Shown: positions 17,059 to 26,817, counted from the stretch's first letter. The stretch: DNA of 64,000 bases from Pseudomonadota bacterium (GCA_020161405.1 JAIUOD010000006.1:1-64000); one strand, 5' to 3'. Notes: a model not told the origin generated them from the sequence alone. Translations and numbers: made by a program.

Positions 17059-17577
17059 TTATGCAAGACCAGGGTCATCTTCGTCGATATCAAGCTCTGC
17101 AAGTTCTTCTTCGAATAATTCGTCATCGCCTTCAAGGAATGGAACTTCTTCTTCGATTACTGCTGCTTCATCGTCTTCAAGTTCTTGCTCGCTGAAGCCT
17201 TCAGGGATTGGGTCGCCAGAAGAGCCAGGGATATCACCATCATCATCGCCATCATCGCCCATGATTAATTCAGGTTCGTCGATGTTTTCAATGTCGATTT
17301 CTTTAGTTACTTCTTCTGCGTCAATTTCTTCTTCTTCAGCATCCGGATCAACAGCTTTCACTTTGATTGCCTGATCATCATCTTCATCTTCGTTTGGTGT
17401 TTCATCCAAATCCAAAGAAGACATTTGCTGTGCTTGGCGATTTGCCAAGATTTCTTCATCAAACGGGTCAAATGAATTACCACATTTTGGGCATTTTGCA
17501 GGGCGTTTGCCCAAATCGTAAAATTTAGCTGCACAAGATGGGCAGATTTGTTTTTCACCTAAGTCTATTTTCGGCAA
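17059..17577 (-). CDS. TIGR02300-type zinc-ribbon acidic protein
   Basis: Near the N-terminus CPSCAAKFYD and KRPAKCPKCGNSFDP form two Cys-x-x-Cys pairs of a small zinc ribbon, the hallmark of the alphaproteobacterial TIGR02300 family. The remaining 120 residues are extremely acidic (Glu/Asp runs) and probably disordered. I place the start at TTG 17577, because AAGGAG lies seven bases upstream and the resulting MPKIDLGEKQ opening fits the family; the GTG at 17613 adds 12 non-conserved residues. The function of the family is unknown. The gene is divergent from cmk, with about 100 nt between the two starts. Confidence 0.85.
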   Translation of the reverse strand: MPKIDLGEKQICPSCAAKFYDLGKRPAKCPKCGNSFDPFDEEILANRQAQQMSSLDLDETPNEDEDDDQAIKVKAVDPDAEEEEIDAEEVTKEIDIENIDEPELIMGDDGDDDGDIPGSSGDPIPEGFSEQELEDDEAAVIEEEVPFLEGDDELFEEELAELDIDEDDPGLA

Positions 17578-17674
17578 GGTGTAACTCCTTAATTGCGGCA
17601 AATCGCTTGCCACCTTGTGCGCAATCTGTCAAAGGCGATAATGTATATTTGCTGTAATTTTTTATTGGATTGTT

Positions 17675-18295
17675 ATGATTATCGCAATTGATGGCCCGCT
17701 GGCTTCGGGTAAAGGGACTTTGGCGCGGGCTTTGGCGGCGCATTTTGGATTTCCGCATTTGGATACGGGGTCGATTTATCGGGCGACGGCATTGGCTTTG
17801 ATAAAAAAGGGCATTGATCCAAATAATAAAGAAGAAGCCATAAAAGCGGCGCAAAATCTTGATATGTTTAATATTATTGATAGCGAACTTAGAACTGCGC
17901 AAGTTGGGGCAGGGGCATCAGTGGTTGCGGCAATTCCCGAAGTTCGCAAGGCGCTTTTTGATTTTCAGCGTAATTTTGCAGCAAATCCAAAAGGTGCGGT
18001 GCTTGATGGGCGCGATATTGGAACCGTGATTTGCCCTGATGCTGATTTCAAATTCTTTGTAACCGCCCGCCCAGAAGTTCGCGCTATGCGCCGCTTAAAA
18101 GAATTGCACAGTGCTGGTGATAATATCACGCTTGAAGAACTAACCGCACAAATCATCGAACGCGATTACCGCGATGCCAATCGTGCCGACGCTCCACTAA
18201 AACCCACCGAAACCTCAATAATGCTTGATACATCGGATTTGGGAATTGACGAGGTTATAAAAAAGGCGACTGGGATTATTGAAAGCAATGGGTGA
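17675..18295 (+). CDS. cmk: Cytidylate kinase
   Basis: Cmk phosphorylates CMP and dCMP using ATP in pyrimidine nucleotide synthesis. The P-loop GPLASGKGT is at residues 7-15 (Leu in place of the usual second Ala). The CMP-binding segment HLDTGSIYRA, the motif DGRDIGTV and the family's AVRxxRR-type ARPEVRAMRR follow in order. The length of 206 is normal. In most relatives aroA precedes it and rpsA follows closely; here aroA is absent, and a membrane protein and a DUF3224 gene intervene before rpsA. No strong SD is visible before the ATG. Confidence 0.95.
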   Translation: MIIAIDGPLASGKGTLARALAAHFGFPHLDTGSIYRATALALIKKGIDPNNKEEAIKAAQNLDMFNIIDSELRTAQVGAGASVVAAIPEVRKALFDFQRNFAANPKGAVLDGRDIGTVICPDADFKFFVTARPEVRAMRRLKELHSAGDNITLEELTAQIIERDYRDANRADAPLKPTETSIMLDTSDLGIDEVIKKATGIIESNG

Positions 18296-18752
18296 TACAA
18301 ACATTAAAGTTCAGGATATATTTAGAGCAAGTCTCATTGGTGGTGCAGCAGCTTCTTCAATTTTAGTATTATTCTTTATCGTATTTAGTTTTCTTCTTTT
18401 CCCACTAGGTATAGCGGAAATTGGAAGATCACTATTAATATTATTAATAGGCACTTTCGCTGGCCTAATTACATTCTCACCCATATTTTTTATTGTAGGC
18501 GCTATTTTAAAAAAATTTTATAGAGAAAAATATTTTAATAAACTAATTATTGTATCGAATATTTCATGCATTTATCTTTTGATATTTTTCATGAATGTTT
18601 TAAAAAATACGCATAATAATAATGTACATGAAATGTATTCAGAACCAATAGCAAAAGCATTTTATATTTTTTTTGTTACATTTAGTGCAATTTTAGGTTC
18701 AATAATATTCTTGAGGAAACTAGAAAAAAATCTGCTCAAAATTAAAAATTAG
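18288..18752 (+). CDS. Hypothetical four-helix membrane protein
   Basis: The 154-residue protein has four hydrophobic segments, near residues 15-40, 45-70, 80-105 and 118-140, with a Lys/Asn-rich C-terminus. Its start overlaps the cmk stop (ATG inside the AATGGGTGA end), so it may be coupled to cmk; a TTG at 18279 is an alternative start. Codon use is much more AT-rich than that of cmk, with long runs of A and T, suggesting recent acquisition or weak constraint. I recognise no family and no catalytic motif. Confidence 0.6.
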   Translation: MGDTNIKVQDIFRASLIGGAAASSILVLFFIVFSFLLFPLGIAEIGRSLLILLIGTFAGLITFSPIFFIVGAILKKFYREKYFNKLIIVSNISCIYLLIFFMNVLKNTHNNNVHEMYSEPIAKAFYIFFVTFSAILGSIIFLRKLEKNLLKIKN

Positions 18753-18806
18753 TGTCGTTTGTAATGCTTTTTGGGAATTTGCTTCAATAAATTGAACTTG
18801 TTTAAA

Positions 18807-19199
18807 TCACAAATCATAATCAAAAATATAAAAATGTTTGCCATCTTTGATTTCAATAATCATTGAACCAGATATTGATGCAAGTTCATCTGTTCCACTA
18901 TTTGGAATAATGTTAATAGATTGACTTTGTGCACCATTATTCATGTTTGATGAGTGTTGAAGATAAAAACTACCTTTTTTGCCTTCAAGCGTTCCTTCAA
19001 ATTTCTCAATCGCAACATAACCGCCAGAGCCAGTTTCTTTATTCAAAATTCCCATCATTGAAACAATTGAACTACCCGATAATTCGCCATGAAAAGTTTT
19101 ATTAAAAATCATTTTCATTAAGCCAAGTGGCTGCTCAATATCTGAAATTTCATATGGGGTGGCCTTTAATTCAAATTCGCCTTTGATAGTTTTTGTCAT
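18807..19199 (-). CDS. DUF3224 domain protein
   Basis: The 130-residue protein has the DUF3224 pattern: KGEFELKATPYE at the start, GYVAIEKFEGTLEGKKGSFYLQH in the middle, and SGTDELASISGS and HFYIFDYDL at the end. The fold is an allene-oxide-cyclase-like beta barrel and the role is unknown. The long open frame from 19382 was trimmed to the ATG at 19199, which has GGAAT just upstream; the extra 61 residues do not look coding. It faces the end of the membrane-protein gene and is divergent from rpsA. Confidence 0.85.
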   Translation of the reverse strand: MTKTIKGEFELKATPYEISDIEQPLGLMKMIFNKTFHGELSGSSIVSMMGILNKETGSGGYVAIEKFEGTLEGKKGSFYLQHSSNMNNGAQSQSINIIPNSGTDELASISGSMIIEIKDGKHFYIFDYDL

Positions 19200-19448
19200 A
19201 ATTATTCCTATTGCTACAAAAGATGTTACAAAATGCCGAAAAGCCTTGCAAATGTTTTTCTTTTCTGTAAACACCACCCCACTGAAAAGGCTGTGGGTCA
19301 TGCCGCAAGGTAAATTCCAAACCCATAGTAATTTTCTAACCTTGAAATTTGCAATGTAATTAATTTGAATTTTAACCGACAAAAGTATGTGCTTTTGGCG
19401 GCTATTTTTGTTTGTTTTCTTCTTGTTTGAAGAGCGCCGCGATGAGAC

Positions 19449-19546
19449 CCGAAAAGTTGCAGACTTTTCGGATAAGTCGAAGAGCTAAAATTTGCTACGG
19501 CAAATTTTCAAATAAAAATTCAAAAAATTTGCTTCGCAATTTTTTG
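19449..19546 (+). ncRNA. Structured rpsA leader: three consecutive hairpins
   Basis: Three stems lie in a row upstream of rpsA. CCGAAAAGT/ACTTTTCGG (19449-19471) has a five-base loop. AAAATTTGC/GCAAATTTT (19487-19508) is closed by the very stable C(UACG)G tetraloop. CAAAAAATTTGC/GCAATTTTTTG (19521-19546) has one bulge. The SD GGAG at 19555 follows. E. coli rpsA is autoregulated through a three-hairpin initiation region bound by S1. The same layout here suggests an analogous control, which is inferred rather than shown. Confidence 0.5.
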
Positions 19547-19564
19547 GGAATTTTGGAGTAATTT

Positions 19565-21256
19565 ATGTCTAGTTTAAATCCTACGCGCGATGAATTCGCT
19601 GCTATGTTTGACGCTTCTTTTGGCGATGCCAATATGGGCGAAGGTAAAGTAGTTGCCGCAACTATTTTGAGCCTTGAAAATGATTTTGCCGTTCTTGATG
19701 TCGGCTTGAAAACTGAAGGTCGCGTTCCTTTGCGTGAATTCGGTAATGAAGCAAAAGCTTTGGCTGTTGGTCAAACTGTTGAAGTTTACCTTGACCGTAT
19801 CGAAAATGCATTGGGTGAAGCAGTTGTTTCACGCGAAAAAGCACGCCGTGAAGAAGCTTGGACCCGCCTTGAAGAGCAATTTGCAAAAGGTGAGCAAGTT
19901 CAAGGTTCTGTTGTTGGTCGCGTTAAAGGCGGCTTTAACGTTGATCTTGGTGGCGCGAATGCGTTCTTGCCTGGTTCACAAGTTGACGTTCGTCCAATCC
20001 GTGACGTTGGTCCAATGATGAATGTTGATCAACCTTTCGTAATTTTGAAAATGGACCGTCAACGTGGCAATATCGTTGTTTCACGTCGTTCTATCCTTGA
20101 AAACGAACGTAATGACCAACGTGGTGAAGTTGTTGCGGGTCTTGCTGAAGGCGAAATCAAAGAAGGTACAGTTAAAAATATCACTGATTACGGCGCGTTC
20201 GTTGATCTTGGTGGTGTTGACGGCCTATTGCACGTTACCGACATCTCTTGGAAACGTATTTCACACCCAGCACAAGTATTGAATGTTGGTGATGTGGTTA
20301 AAGTTCAAATCGTTAAAATCAACCCAGATACACACCGTATTTCTTTGGGCATGAAACAATTGAATTCTGATCCTTGGGAACTTGCACAAGACAAATATGC
20401 AATCGGCACTAAATTGTCTGGCAAAATCACAAATATCACTGATTATGGTGCATTCGTTGAACTTGAAGATGGCGTTGAAGGTTTGGTTCACGTTTCTGAA
20501 ATGTCTTGGACTAAGAAAAACGTTCATCCTTCTAAAATCGTTACTCAAGACCAAGAAGTTGACGTTATCGTTATCGACGTTGATGGCGACAAACGCCGTA
20601 TTTCTTTGGGCATGAAACAAGCACAATCAAACCCTTGGGAAGCTTTTGCAGCTGCAAGCCCTGTTGGTTCTGTTATTACTGGCGAAATCAAAAACATCAC
20701 TGAATTTGGTTTGTTCGTTGGCGTTGCTGATGATTTGGACGGCATGGTTCACATGTCTGATATTGATTGGGCACTTCAAGGCGAAGAAGCAATCAAAAAA
20801 TTCAAAAAAGGTGATGAAGTTTCTGCTAAAGTACTTGACGTTGATGTTGAAAAAGAACGTATTTCTTTGGGCATCAAACAAGTCGGCTCAGATCCACTTG
20901 CTTCTTCTGAAGGCGTGAAAAAAGGTCAGACTGTTACTTGTACTGTTGTTGAAATTGCAACTGGCGGTATCGAAGTTTCATTCGGTGCAGACAATGTAAT
21001 GCGTGCATTCATCCGTAAATCTGATTTATCACGTGACCGCGCTGAACAACGCCCAGAGCGTTTTGCAGTTGGTGATCGTGTTGATGCGGTTGTAACTGCA
21101 GTTGATAAAGCAACTCGCAAAGTTTCATTATCTATCAAAGCACTTGAAGTTGCAGAAGAAAAAGACGCAATCGCACAATTTGGTTCGACTGATTCTGGCG
21201 CTTCTTTGGGCGATATCTTGGGCGCTGCGCTTAAGAAAAAAGAAACAGAACAATAA
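19565..21256 (+). CDS. rpsA: 30S ribosomal protein S1
   Basis: S1 helps the 30S subunit bind and unfold mRNA. The 563-residue protein contains six S1/OB repeats. Repeats three to five are the most regular, each with a [19 protein letters not shown] strand, a G(L/M)(L/V)H(V/M)(S/T) turn and an R(R)ISLGMKQ end. Length and repeat number match alphaproteobacterial S1. An SD GGAG is seven bases before the ATG. Codon use is visibly biased, as expected for a highly expressed gene. The structured leader before it and the strong terminator after it make it a single-gene transcript. Confidence 0.97.
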   Translation: MSSLNPTRDEFAAMFDASFGDANMGEGKVVAATILSLENDFAVLDVGLKTEGRVPLREFGNEAKALAVGQTVEVYLDRIENALGEAVVSREKARREEAWTRLEEQFAKGEQVQGSVVGRVKGGFNVDLGGANAFLPGSQVDVRPIRDVGPMMNVDQPFVILKMDRQRGNIVVSRRSILENERNDQRGEVVAGLAEGEIKEGTVKNITDYGAFVDLGGVDGLLHVTDISWKRISHPAQVLNVGDVVKVQIVKINPDTHRISLGMKQLNSDPWELAQDKYAIGTKLSGKITNITDYGAFVELEDGVEGLVHVSEMSWTKKNVHPSKIVTQDQEVDVIVIDVDGDKRRISLGMKQAQSNPWEAFAAASPVGSVITGEIKNITEFGLFVGVADDLDGMVHMSDIDWALQGEEAIKKFKKGDEVSAKVLDVDVEKERISLGIKQVGSDPLASSEGVKKGQTVTCTVVEIATGGIEVSFGADNVMRAFIRKSDLSRDRAEQRPERFAVGDRVDAVVTAVDKATRKVSLSIKALEVAEEKDAIAQFGSTDSGASLGDILGAALKKKETEQ

Positions 21257-21282
21257 TTAACTGCATTTTTTACAGTTAAATA

Positions 21283-21320
21283 AACGAGCCAGACTTTTGA
21301 GTTTGGCTCGTTTTTTTTTT
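21283..21320 (+). terminator. Rho-independent terminator of rpsA
   Basis: The stem AACGAGCCA with GAC pairs with GTT and TGGCTCGTT around a TTTTGA loop. It is followed by an unbroken run of about ten T, 27 nt after the rpsA stop. Confidence 0.92.
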
Positions 21321-21527
21321 GTTATTACAAATTTCATACCTAATCCGACAAAAAGCCCTTGCAAATAAAGAATTTTTCGACTTAAGTTTTTTGTAATGTT
21401 ATTTTTTAATTATTAGCTTTGGCTAACAATATTAGACTAATTTGTTAGTTTAAGTATTTGCAGTTTTATGCGATACTCTCAAAGGTAGGTATTTGGTTTG
21501 TTTTCAAACCTTAAGGGGGATTTGAAT

Positions 21528-21824
21528 TTGTTGCGTTCTGAATTAGTTGCGAAATTAGCGCAAGATAACCCGCACCTTTTCCATGGCGATGTGGAGCGTG
21601 TGGTTGACACGATTTTTGAAGAAATTTCACTTGCACTTGAACGTGGCGATAGGGTGGAACTTCGTGGCTTTGGTGCTTTTTCTGCGCGCTCACGCGGGTC
21701 GCGCACTGGGCGTAATCCACGCACTGGTGAAACTGTTAAAGTGGAAAGCAAGCGCGCACCATTTTTTAAAGCCGGCAAGGAATTGCGCGAACGTCTTAAT
21801 GATGGCGTAGATCCAGGCGAATAG
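21528..21824 (+). CDS. ihfB: Integration host factor subunit beta
   Basis: IHF-beta pairs with IHF-alpha to bend DNA sharply in recombination, replication and transcription. Visible family features are [11 protein letters not shown] at the start, [17 protein letters not shown] and the DNA-arm motif GRNPRTGE, with a short acidic tail. I chose TTG at 21528, eight bases after AAGGGGG, because MLRSEL aligns with the usual MTKSEL opening. The TTG at 21498 would include the SD in the coding region. The resulting 98 residues match the family length. Monocistronic, with a terminator on each side. Confidence 0.93.
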   Translation: MLRSELVAKLAQDNPHLFHGDVERVVDTIFEEISLALERGDRVELRGFGAFSARSRGSRTGRNPRTGETVKVESKRAPFFKAGKELRERLNDGVDPGE

Positions 21825-21851
21825 TTTTAGCGATTTTGTTGTAACAATAAT

Positions 21852-21876
21852 GGCCACGGTTTAACTGTGGCTTTTA
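21852..21876 (+). terminator. Terminator after ihfB
   Basis: GCCAC-GG pairs with CT-GTGGC around a TTTAA loop and is followed by TTTTATT, 28 nt after the ihfB stop. Confidence 0.8.
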
Positions 21877-21983
21877 TTGTCTCTGGGTTACTATTAAGTA
21901 TTTGAATAATTAGACTTTTTGTTCTTTATACTTGAATTTATATAAAATAAATGTCAAAATAAATAAAATGGAGGCAATAATTA

Positions 21984-22382
21984 ATGAGTATTTCAAAAGA
22001 ATTTAAAGACTTTATCGCGCAGGGCAATGTTGTTGATTTGGCTGTTGGTGTTGTTATCGGCGGCGCATTTGGCAAAATTGTTGATAGTTTTGTAAAAGAT
22101 TTGGTGATGCCGGTTGTTGGTGTTCTTACTGGCGGCCTTGATATGTCATCAATGAAAATCGTTCTAAAAGCTGCCGATGAAGTTGCAAAGAAGCCAGAAG
22201 TTGCAATCGCTTATGGAAATTTCATCAATACAATCATTAGCTTTATCATAATTGCATTTGCAATTTTTACTATGATAAAAGCCATAAACAAGATTCGTAA
22301 ACCAGCCACAATAGCGGACGCACCGCCGCCGCCGACTGAAGTTTTGCTTGGTGAAATCAGGGATTTGTTAGCAAGGAAATAA
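21984..22382 (+). CDS. mscL: Large-conductance mechanosensitive channel
   Basis: MscL opens under membrane tension to release solutes during hypo-osmotic shock. The N-terminal KEFKDFIAQGNVVDLAVGV and the pore helix GVVIGGAFGKIV are diagnostic. A periplasmic loop rich in Lys/Ala and a second helix at about residues 75-95 follow, and the C-terminal bundle ends PTEVLLGEIRDLLA. The length of 132 is typical. An SD GGAGG lies upstream of the ATG. Monocistronic. Confidence 0.96.
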   Translation: MSISKEFKDFIAQGNVVDLAVGVVIGGAFGKIVDSFVKDLVMPVVGVLTGGLDMSSMKIVLKAADEVAKKPEVAIAYGNFINTIISFIIIAFAIFTMIKAINKIRKPATIADAPPPPTEVLLGEIRDLLARK

Positions 22383-22494
22383 GTGCGGCATTTTGTAAGT
22401 AATATATCGTATTGCTTATAACTATATTTCGTAATATTGGTTTTGCATTGTTCAATTCTTGTGAAGCAAAATTACAAAATAATAAAGGTGATAA

Positions 22495-24309
22495 ATGGCG
22501 CGTTTGAAAACAATTTTTACTTGTATGCTATTGAGTGTATGTTCATTAAATTCAGTAAGTATTGCACAAAATGCGCCACTTCAACCTGCTCCTCCTACGA
22601 TTGTTGATGCTGAAAAAATTGGTGACTTACCAATACCTCTAATTATGGTTCCTCGGAAAAGCGGAAAATTCATTGTTAATACTGGTGAAGTTGCAAAGAA
22701 TGGAATTATAGCATCTGTACCTTTTGATTATAGGCGAACAGGGATTCTTAAAACTGATATTATTGCAAAGCCAATCTTTAAAGAAAAAACTTATTTAAAA
22801 GCTGGTGCTGTTGGCTATTGGGCTGGGCGCTTTACTACTCAGCTTGTAACTACCAGAAACTATGGCGGTTCTAGTTATGGGCCAAAATCCATGACTGAAA
22901 TTTGGTGCTTTTTTGGTAAGGATGGCAAAGACCGAGATGCATATATTTGTATCCAAGATGGCGAAGCATCAACAAATGTTCTTTCAACCAATAGAAAGCC
23001 ATATATGCTAACTGAATTTAGCTCTAGCGTTGGTGAGCCAGAGCTAGATCGACCTAAAATTGAAGAAAAGCAATTGGATATTGCACCAGACTTAGCGCTT
23101 GAATATAGATTTGAAAAATTTAAAAAGAATTATGCTGTTGTAAATCAATATATTAACAGCGAGCTTGTAAAAACGGATACTTTACCATTAGAGAATGATG
23201 GAAGCGCAATTCTAATTACGCCTTTAGGGAACTTAAAAATTGTAAAAATCAATGAAGAAAGTGCGAATATATCACTAATCAGCGCGCCTGTCGTAAGTAA
23301 AAAAAATGATAATAGTAAAATTGATGATGCAGAAATTATAAGGCTTTTAGAAATAGAGATTTCAAAAGAAGAAAAAAGGGCGGAAGGTTTTGAAAAAGCA
23401 TTTCCAGAAACTTTTAATTTCTTAACCAAGCCAGATGTTCAAACCGTTCCAAAACATCTTGATAGAAATAGTCTGGTTTTTGAACAAACTTTGCTTCCTT
23501 CAAAAGCCTATACTCAGGTTTTTGCACCGCAAGATAGAACCAGATTTGGCGAAGCGGGTGCTTTATTATTTCCTCATATTAATGCAGCTACAGGTGAAAC
23601 TGTCTTATGTTGGCGTAATTACAAGGAATTGACCGATCGTTTTGATCCAAATTTAATAAACTTTGTAAACAACCATTGTATTGGCGATGAAGACAAAGAC
23701 GGTAAGTATGAAATTCTATGGAAGGATATAGAATTTACGCAAGGTTCGCTCTATGGGTTTACTGGTAAAACAACACGTACTGTACTTGATGGCGAAGGAA
23801 ATAAAGGACCTGTGGTTGTTCAATCTGCTGATACTAAAAATATGATGGTTGAAACAATTGGTTTATTTTACATGGGGCCATCAGGAGAAGAACTTGATGA
23901 AAGCGGAAAAATAAAATCTACAAAAGTTGATTTTGAATGGCGCTATTTAACATTTAAACATAAAAATAGCCGTCTGGATAATGGAATTTACAAATATTCG
24001 GTCTCTATAAATGATAAGGGCGAAGCAATTAAGCTGGATGAAAATGGGAAAGAGGTTGTAAAGGTTACAAACATTCAAAATGATGGATCTGCTGATATTA
24101 TTTTTAATAAAGCCTATCCGTTAGGTGATAATGCTTTGATTAATTATAAAGAACATGCTGCAAAAATAAGGAAAAAAGTTGAAAACCTAAAGCAATTACT
24201 AAAAGAATTAAAGGCGAAACAACCAAATGCTAATGGTAATGATGAAAAAATAATTAACAACAAAAAAGAAGAAGATGATGGTAACACTAAAATTAATACT
24301 AAATTTTAA
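22495..24309 (+). CDS. Secreted protein of unknown function, larger tandem paralogue
   Basis: A signal peptide (residues 1-24, hydrophobic core then SIAQN) leads into a 580-residue exported protein. Residues about 50-250 resemble the whole of the next gene product. Both share GYWAG near 105, EIWCFFGKDGKD near 138, QLDIAPDL near 196, and a final strand like ITPLGNLKI. A second cysteine-containing stretch near 370 (LCWRNYK, CIGDEDKDGK) looks like a degenerate repeat of the WCFF unit. The C-terminus is a Lys/Asn/Glu-rich tail. No catalytic motif is recognisable. Paired cysteines fit a periplasmic or surface location. Confidence 0.65.
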   Translation: MARLKTIFTCMLLSVCSLNSVSIAQNAPLQPAPPTIVDAEKIGDLPIPLIMVPRKSGKFIVNTGEVAKNGIIASVPFDYRRTGILKTDIIAKPIFKEKTYLKAGAVGYWAGRFTTQLVTTRNYGGSSYGPKSMTEIWCFFGKDGKDRDAYICIQDGEASTNVLSTNRKPYMLTEFSSSVGEPELDRPKIEEKQLDIAPDLALEYRFEKFKKNYAVVNQYINSELVKTDTLPLENDGSAILITPLGNLKIVKINEESANISLISAPVVSKKNDNSKIDDAEIIRLLEIEISKEEKRAEGFEKAFPETFNFLTKPDVQTVPKHLDRNSLVFEQTLLPSKAYTQVFAPQDRTRFGEAGALLFPHINAATGETVLCWRNYKELTDRFDPNLINFVNNHCIGDEDKDGKYEILWKDIEFTQGSLYGFTGKTTRTVLDGEGNKGPVVVQSADTKNMMVETIGLFYMGPSGEELDESGKIKSTKVDFEWRYLTFKHKNSRLDNGIYKYSVSINDKGEAIKLDENGKEVVKVTNIQNDGSADIIFNKAYPLGDNALINYKEHAAKIRKKVENLKQLLKELKAKQPNANGNDEKIINNKKEEDDGNTKINTKF

Positions 24310-24320
24310 AGAGTAAAAAA

Positions 24321-25070
24321 TTGAAGTATTCATTATTCATTTTAAACACATTTGTTTTTGCTTTGTTTTCATCTTCAATGGTAATGGGTGAGCCGATTAA
24401 ATTAGTTCGTTCTATGCCTTTTAGTGATATAATAAAATATGATGAAAGTCGTGAAATAATTTTAAATCAGGGTGAGATTGGTGTTGGCACAGATTTACTA
24501 TCAATACCCTTTGTTTATCAAAAAAGATTTGAATTAAATACTAATATTGTGAACCCAAATTTATACTATGGTCAAGTTTTGCTAAAGTCGCAAAGCAAAG
24601 GGTATTGGGCGGGTAAATATAGCCACCCATACGATGCCAGTAATGCACTTATTTATGATCCAAATGGTGAGGAAGATGTTTGGTGCTTCTTCAATCAGGA
24701 TAAAAAAGACAAATTGAATCATGGCTGTGTTTTAAAAACAATGAAGGGCTATAAATATTTTAAAAGATATAAAGCTCCATTTATGTTTACTGGTGGATTG
24801 GTACATTTCGAAGGTTTAACTATGAATCGCCTTGATATTGCGCCCGATTTATCGCCACAAATTATTGATACTAATTTGAATTATCGCATAAAAAGAAATA
24901 AAAATGACGTTGTAACAATTGATATTCTTGCGAACGATACAGATTTTGGTGAGATAATACTTAAGCTTGACGAAAATAAAACGGCAATTTTAAAAACACC
25001 TGTTGGAAACCTTGAAATCAAGGCATCATCTAAGTCTGAAATATTGAACGTAAAACTTCTTCAACAATAA
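24321..25070 (+). CDS. Secreted protein of unknown function, smaller tandem paralogue
   Basis: The 249-residue exported protein starts at TTG 24321 with GAG upstream. A signal peptide spans about residues 1-23 (cleavage near VMGEP). It shares with the preceding gene product GYWAGKYS near 95, the cysteine motif EDVWCFFNQDKKD near 118, RLDIAPDLS near 173 and KTPVGNLEI at the end. It therefore looks like one unit of the same domain, and the pair probably arose by duplication. Eleven bases separate the genes, so they form an operon. I do not recognise the family. Confidence 0.65.
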   Translation: MKYSLFILNTFVFALFSSSMVMGEPIKLVRSMPFSDIIKYDESREIILNQGEIGVGTDLLSIPFVYQKRFELNTNIVNPNLYYGQVLLKSQSKGYWAGKYSHPYDASNALIYDPNGEEDVWCFFNQDKKDKLNHGCVLKTMKGYKYFKRYKAPFMFTGGLVHFEGLTMNRLDIAPDLSPQIIDTNLNYRIKRNKNDVVTIDILANDTDFGEIILKLDENKTAILKTPVGNLEIKASSKSEILNVKLLQQ

Positions 25071-25089
25071 TGTAATCTGAAAATCATAA

Positions 25090-26817
25090 TCATTTTACTT
25101 GTTCGGCACTTCCTTCACGTCTTGGGTCGGCGGCGCCGATTAATTTACCGTTTTTAAGCATTATTGCATGAAGGCCAGAATTTTCGGCACCATTACCATC
25201 TTGGAATGTGTGGCCCATTGCATTTAATTCTTGCGCTTTTGATGCATCAAACCTTTTATATTCCATCGCAGCTGGTTCGCGGCGTGCAATAACATTTGGT
25301 AAGCCCAATGCATCAATCAATGGCATATCCCAATCAAGAACGCCTATAATCGCCTTGGTGACATAAGCAATGATTGCATTTCCACCAGGGGAGCCAATTG
25401 CCAATTCAAACTGCCCATCTTTATCAAAAATAATGGTTGGCGACATTGAAGATCGTGGCTTTTTGCCTGCTTCAACGCGGTTTACAATTGGGGTTCCGTC
25501 CTTGTCATTAGGTAAGAATGAAAAGTCGGTAAGTTGGTTATTGATAAAAAAACCGTCAACCATTTGTTGTGAACCAAATAAATTCTCAACAGTTGTGGTC
25601 ATGCTTACAACATTGCCCATCTTATCGACAATTACAAAATGCGAAGTACCAGAAACACCACCTGTTGCATCGCGCCCACGTTTTTGCGAACCTTTTGGGT
25701 TGCCCGCTACAACGTTTTTCATTGCTTCAGTTTCATTCATAAGCGCAGCGCGTGATTTTAAATATTCTTTATCAAGTAAACCTTGGGTTGGAACATCAAC
25801 GAATTTATCATCGGCAACATAAGTGTCACGATCCATGTAGGCAAGACGTTGTGCCTCTATAAAATGATGCCAACCTTGGGTGCTATTACCCAAGGATTTC
25901 ATGTCATAATTTTCCAAAATACCCATAATCATTAATGTGCCAATCCCACCCGATGATGGCGGTGGCATACCGCACATTAAATGCACGCGATAAGTTTGGC
26001 ATAGTGGTTGATGGGTTGTCGGGCGATAATTTTTCATATCCTCAAGGCTTAAAGTGCCAGGGATTGCATTTGATTGAACCTTTTGAACAATATCTTTGGC
26101 GATATGGCCCTCATAAAAAACCTTTGGCCCAAATTGACCAATTTCGCGCAATGTTTTGCCATAAGCAGGGTTTTTCATTATTGTTCCTGCTGGTTTTGGC
26201 TTGCCATTTTCATCATAAAAAGTGGCAATAACATCTGCACCAGGTGTGGTAATTTTAGGCAAGATTTCTGCATATTCGGCAGTGCGTTTAGTAAGTGGAT
26301 AGCCATTTTCAGCAAGCGCGATTGCAGGTTCGAAACTTTGTGCCCATTTCAATTTGCCATGATCTTTCCACGCCAAATCAAGCATTGCAATAACCCCCGG
26401 TACACCAGTTGAATGACCAGATTTAACCGCAGTCCAAAACTCCATTGGTTTGCCATCTTGCATGAACATATCAGGCTTTGCACCCATTGGCGCAGTTTCA
26501 CGGCCATCATAGGTTTGCACATCGCCAGTCTTAGCATCAAAATAAAGCATGAATGCACCACCACCAATGCCAGAGCTTTGGGGTTCAACAAGGCTTAAAA
26601 CACTTTGAACGGCAATTGCCGCATCAATCGCAGAACCACCTTTTTCAAGTATTTCAACACCTGCTTTAGTTGCCATTGGGTTTGCTGATGCAACCATTGC
26701 GCCATATTGCCAATTGGCAACAGGCTGTGCCTCAAATTTCTGTATCGGGGCAGTGTTTTGCGTGGTTTGGCAGGAAACAAGGGTAAAACATGTAAGGATT
26801 GAAAAAAAACGGCGCAT
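25090..26817 (-). CDS. ggt: Gamma-glutamyltransferase (lipoprotein)
   Basis: This enzyme cleaves gamma-glutamyl bonds of glutathione in the periplasm and transfers the glutamyl group. It is made as a proenzyme that self-cleaves before the catalytic threonine. Here that residue is Thr391 in GVSGTSHFVIVD. Other family features are EPQSSGIGGGAFM near 78-90, the substrate-binding PPPSSGG near 285-291 and SSMSPTI in the small subunit. The N-terminus has a lipobox (LVSC, Cys16), so it is probably membrane-anchored. At 575 residues it is standard length and intact. Confidence 0.95.
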   Translation of the reverse strand: MRRFFSILTCFTLVSCQTTQNTAPIQKFEAQPVANWQYGAMVASANPMATKAGVEILEKGGSAIDAAIAVQSVLSLVEPQSSGIGGGAFMLYFDAKTGDVQTYDGRETAPMGAKPDMFMQDGKPMEFWTAVKSGHSTGVPGVIAMLDLAWKDHGKLKWAQSFEPAIALAENGYPLTKRTAEYAEILPKITTPGADVIATFYDENGKPKPAGTIMKNPAYGKTLREIGQFGPKVFYEGHIAKDIVQKVQSNAIPGTLSLEDMKNYRPTTHQPLCQTYRVHLMCGMPPPSSGGIGTLMIMGILENYDMKSLGNSTQGWHHFIEAQRLAYMDRDTYVADDKFVDVPTQGLLDKEYLKSRAALMNETEAMKNVVAGNPKGSQKRGRDATGGVSGTSHFVIVDKMGNVVSMTTTVENLFGSQQMVDGFFINNQLTDFSFLPNDKDGTPIVNRVEAGKKPRSSMSPTIIFDKDGQFELAIGSPGGNAIIAYVTKAIIGVLDWDMPLIDALGLPNVIARREPAAMEYKRFDASKAQELNAMGHTFQDGNGAENSGLHAIMLKNGKLIGAADPRREGSAEQVK

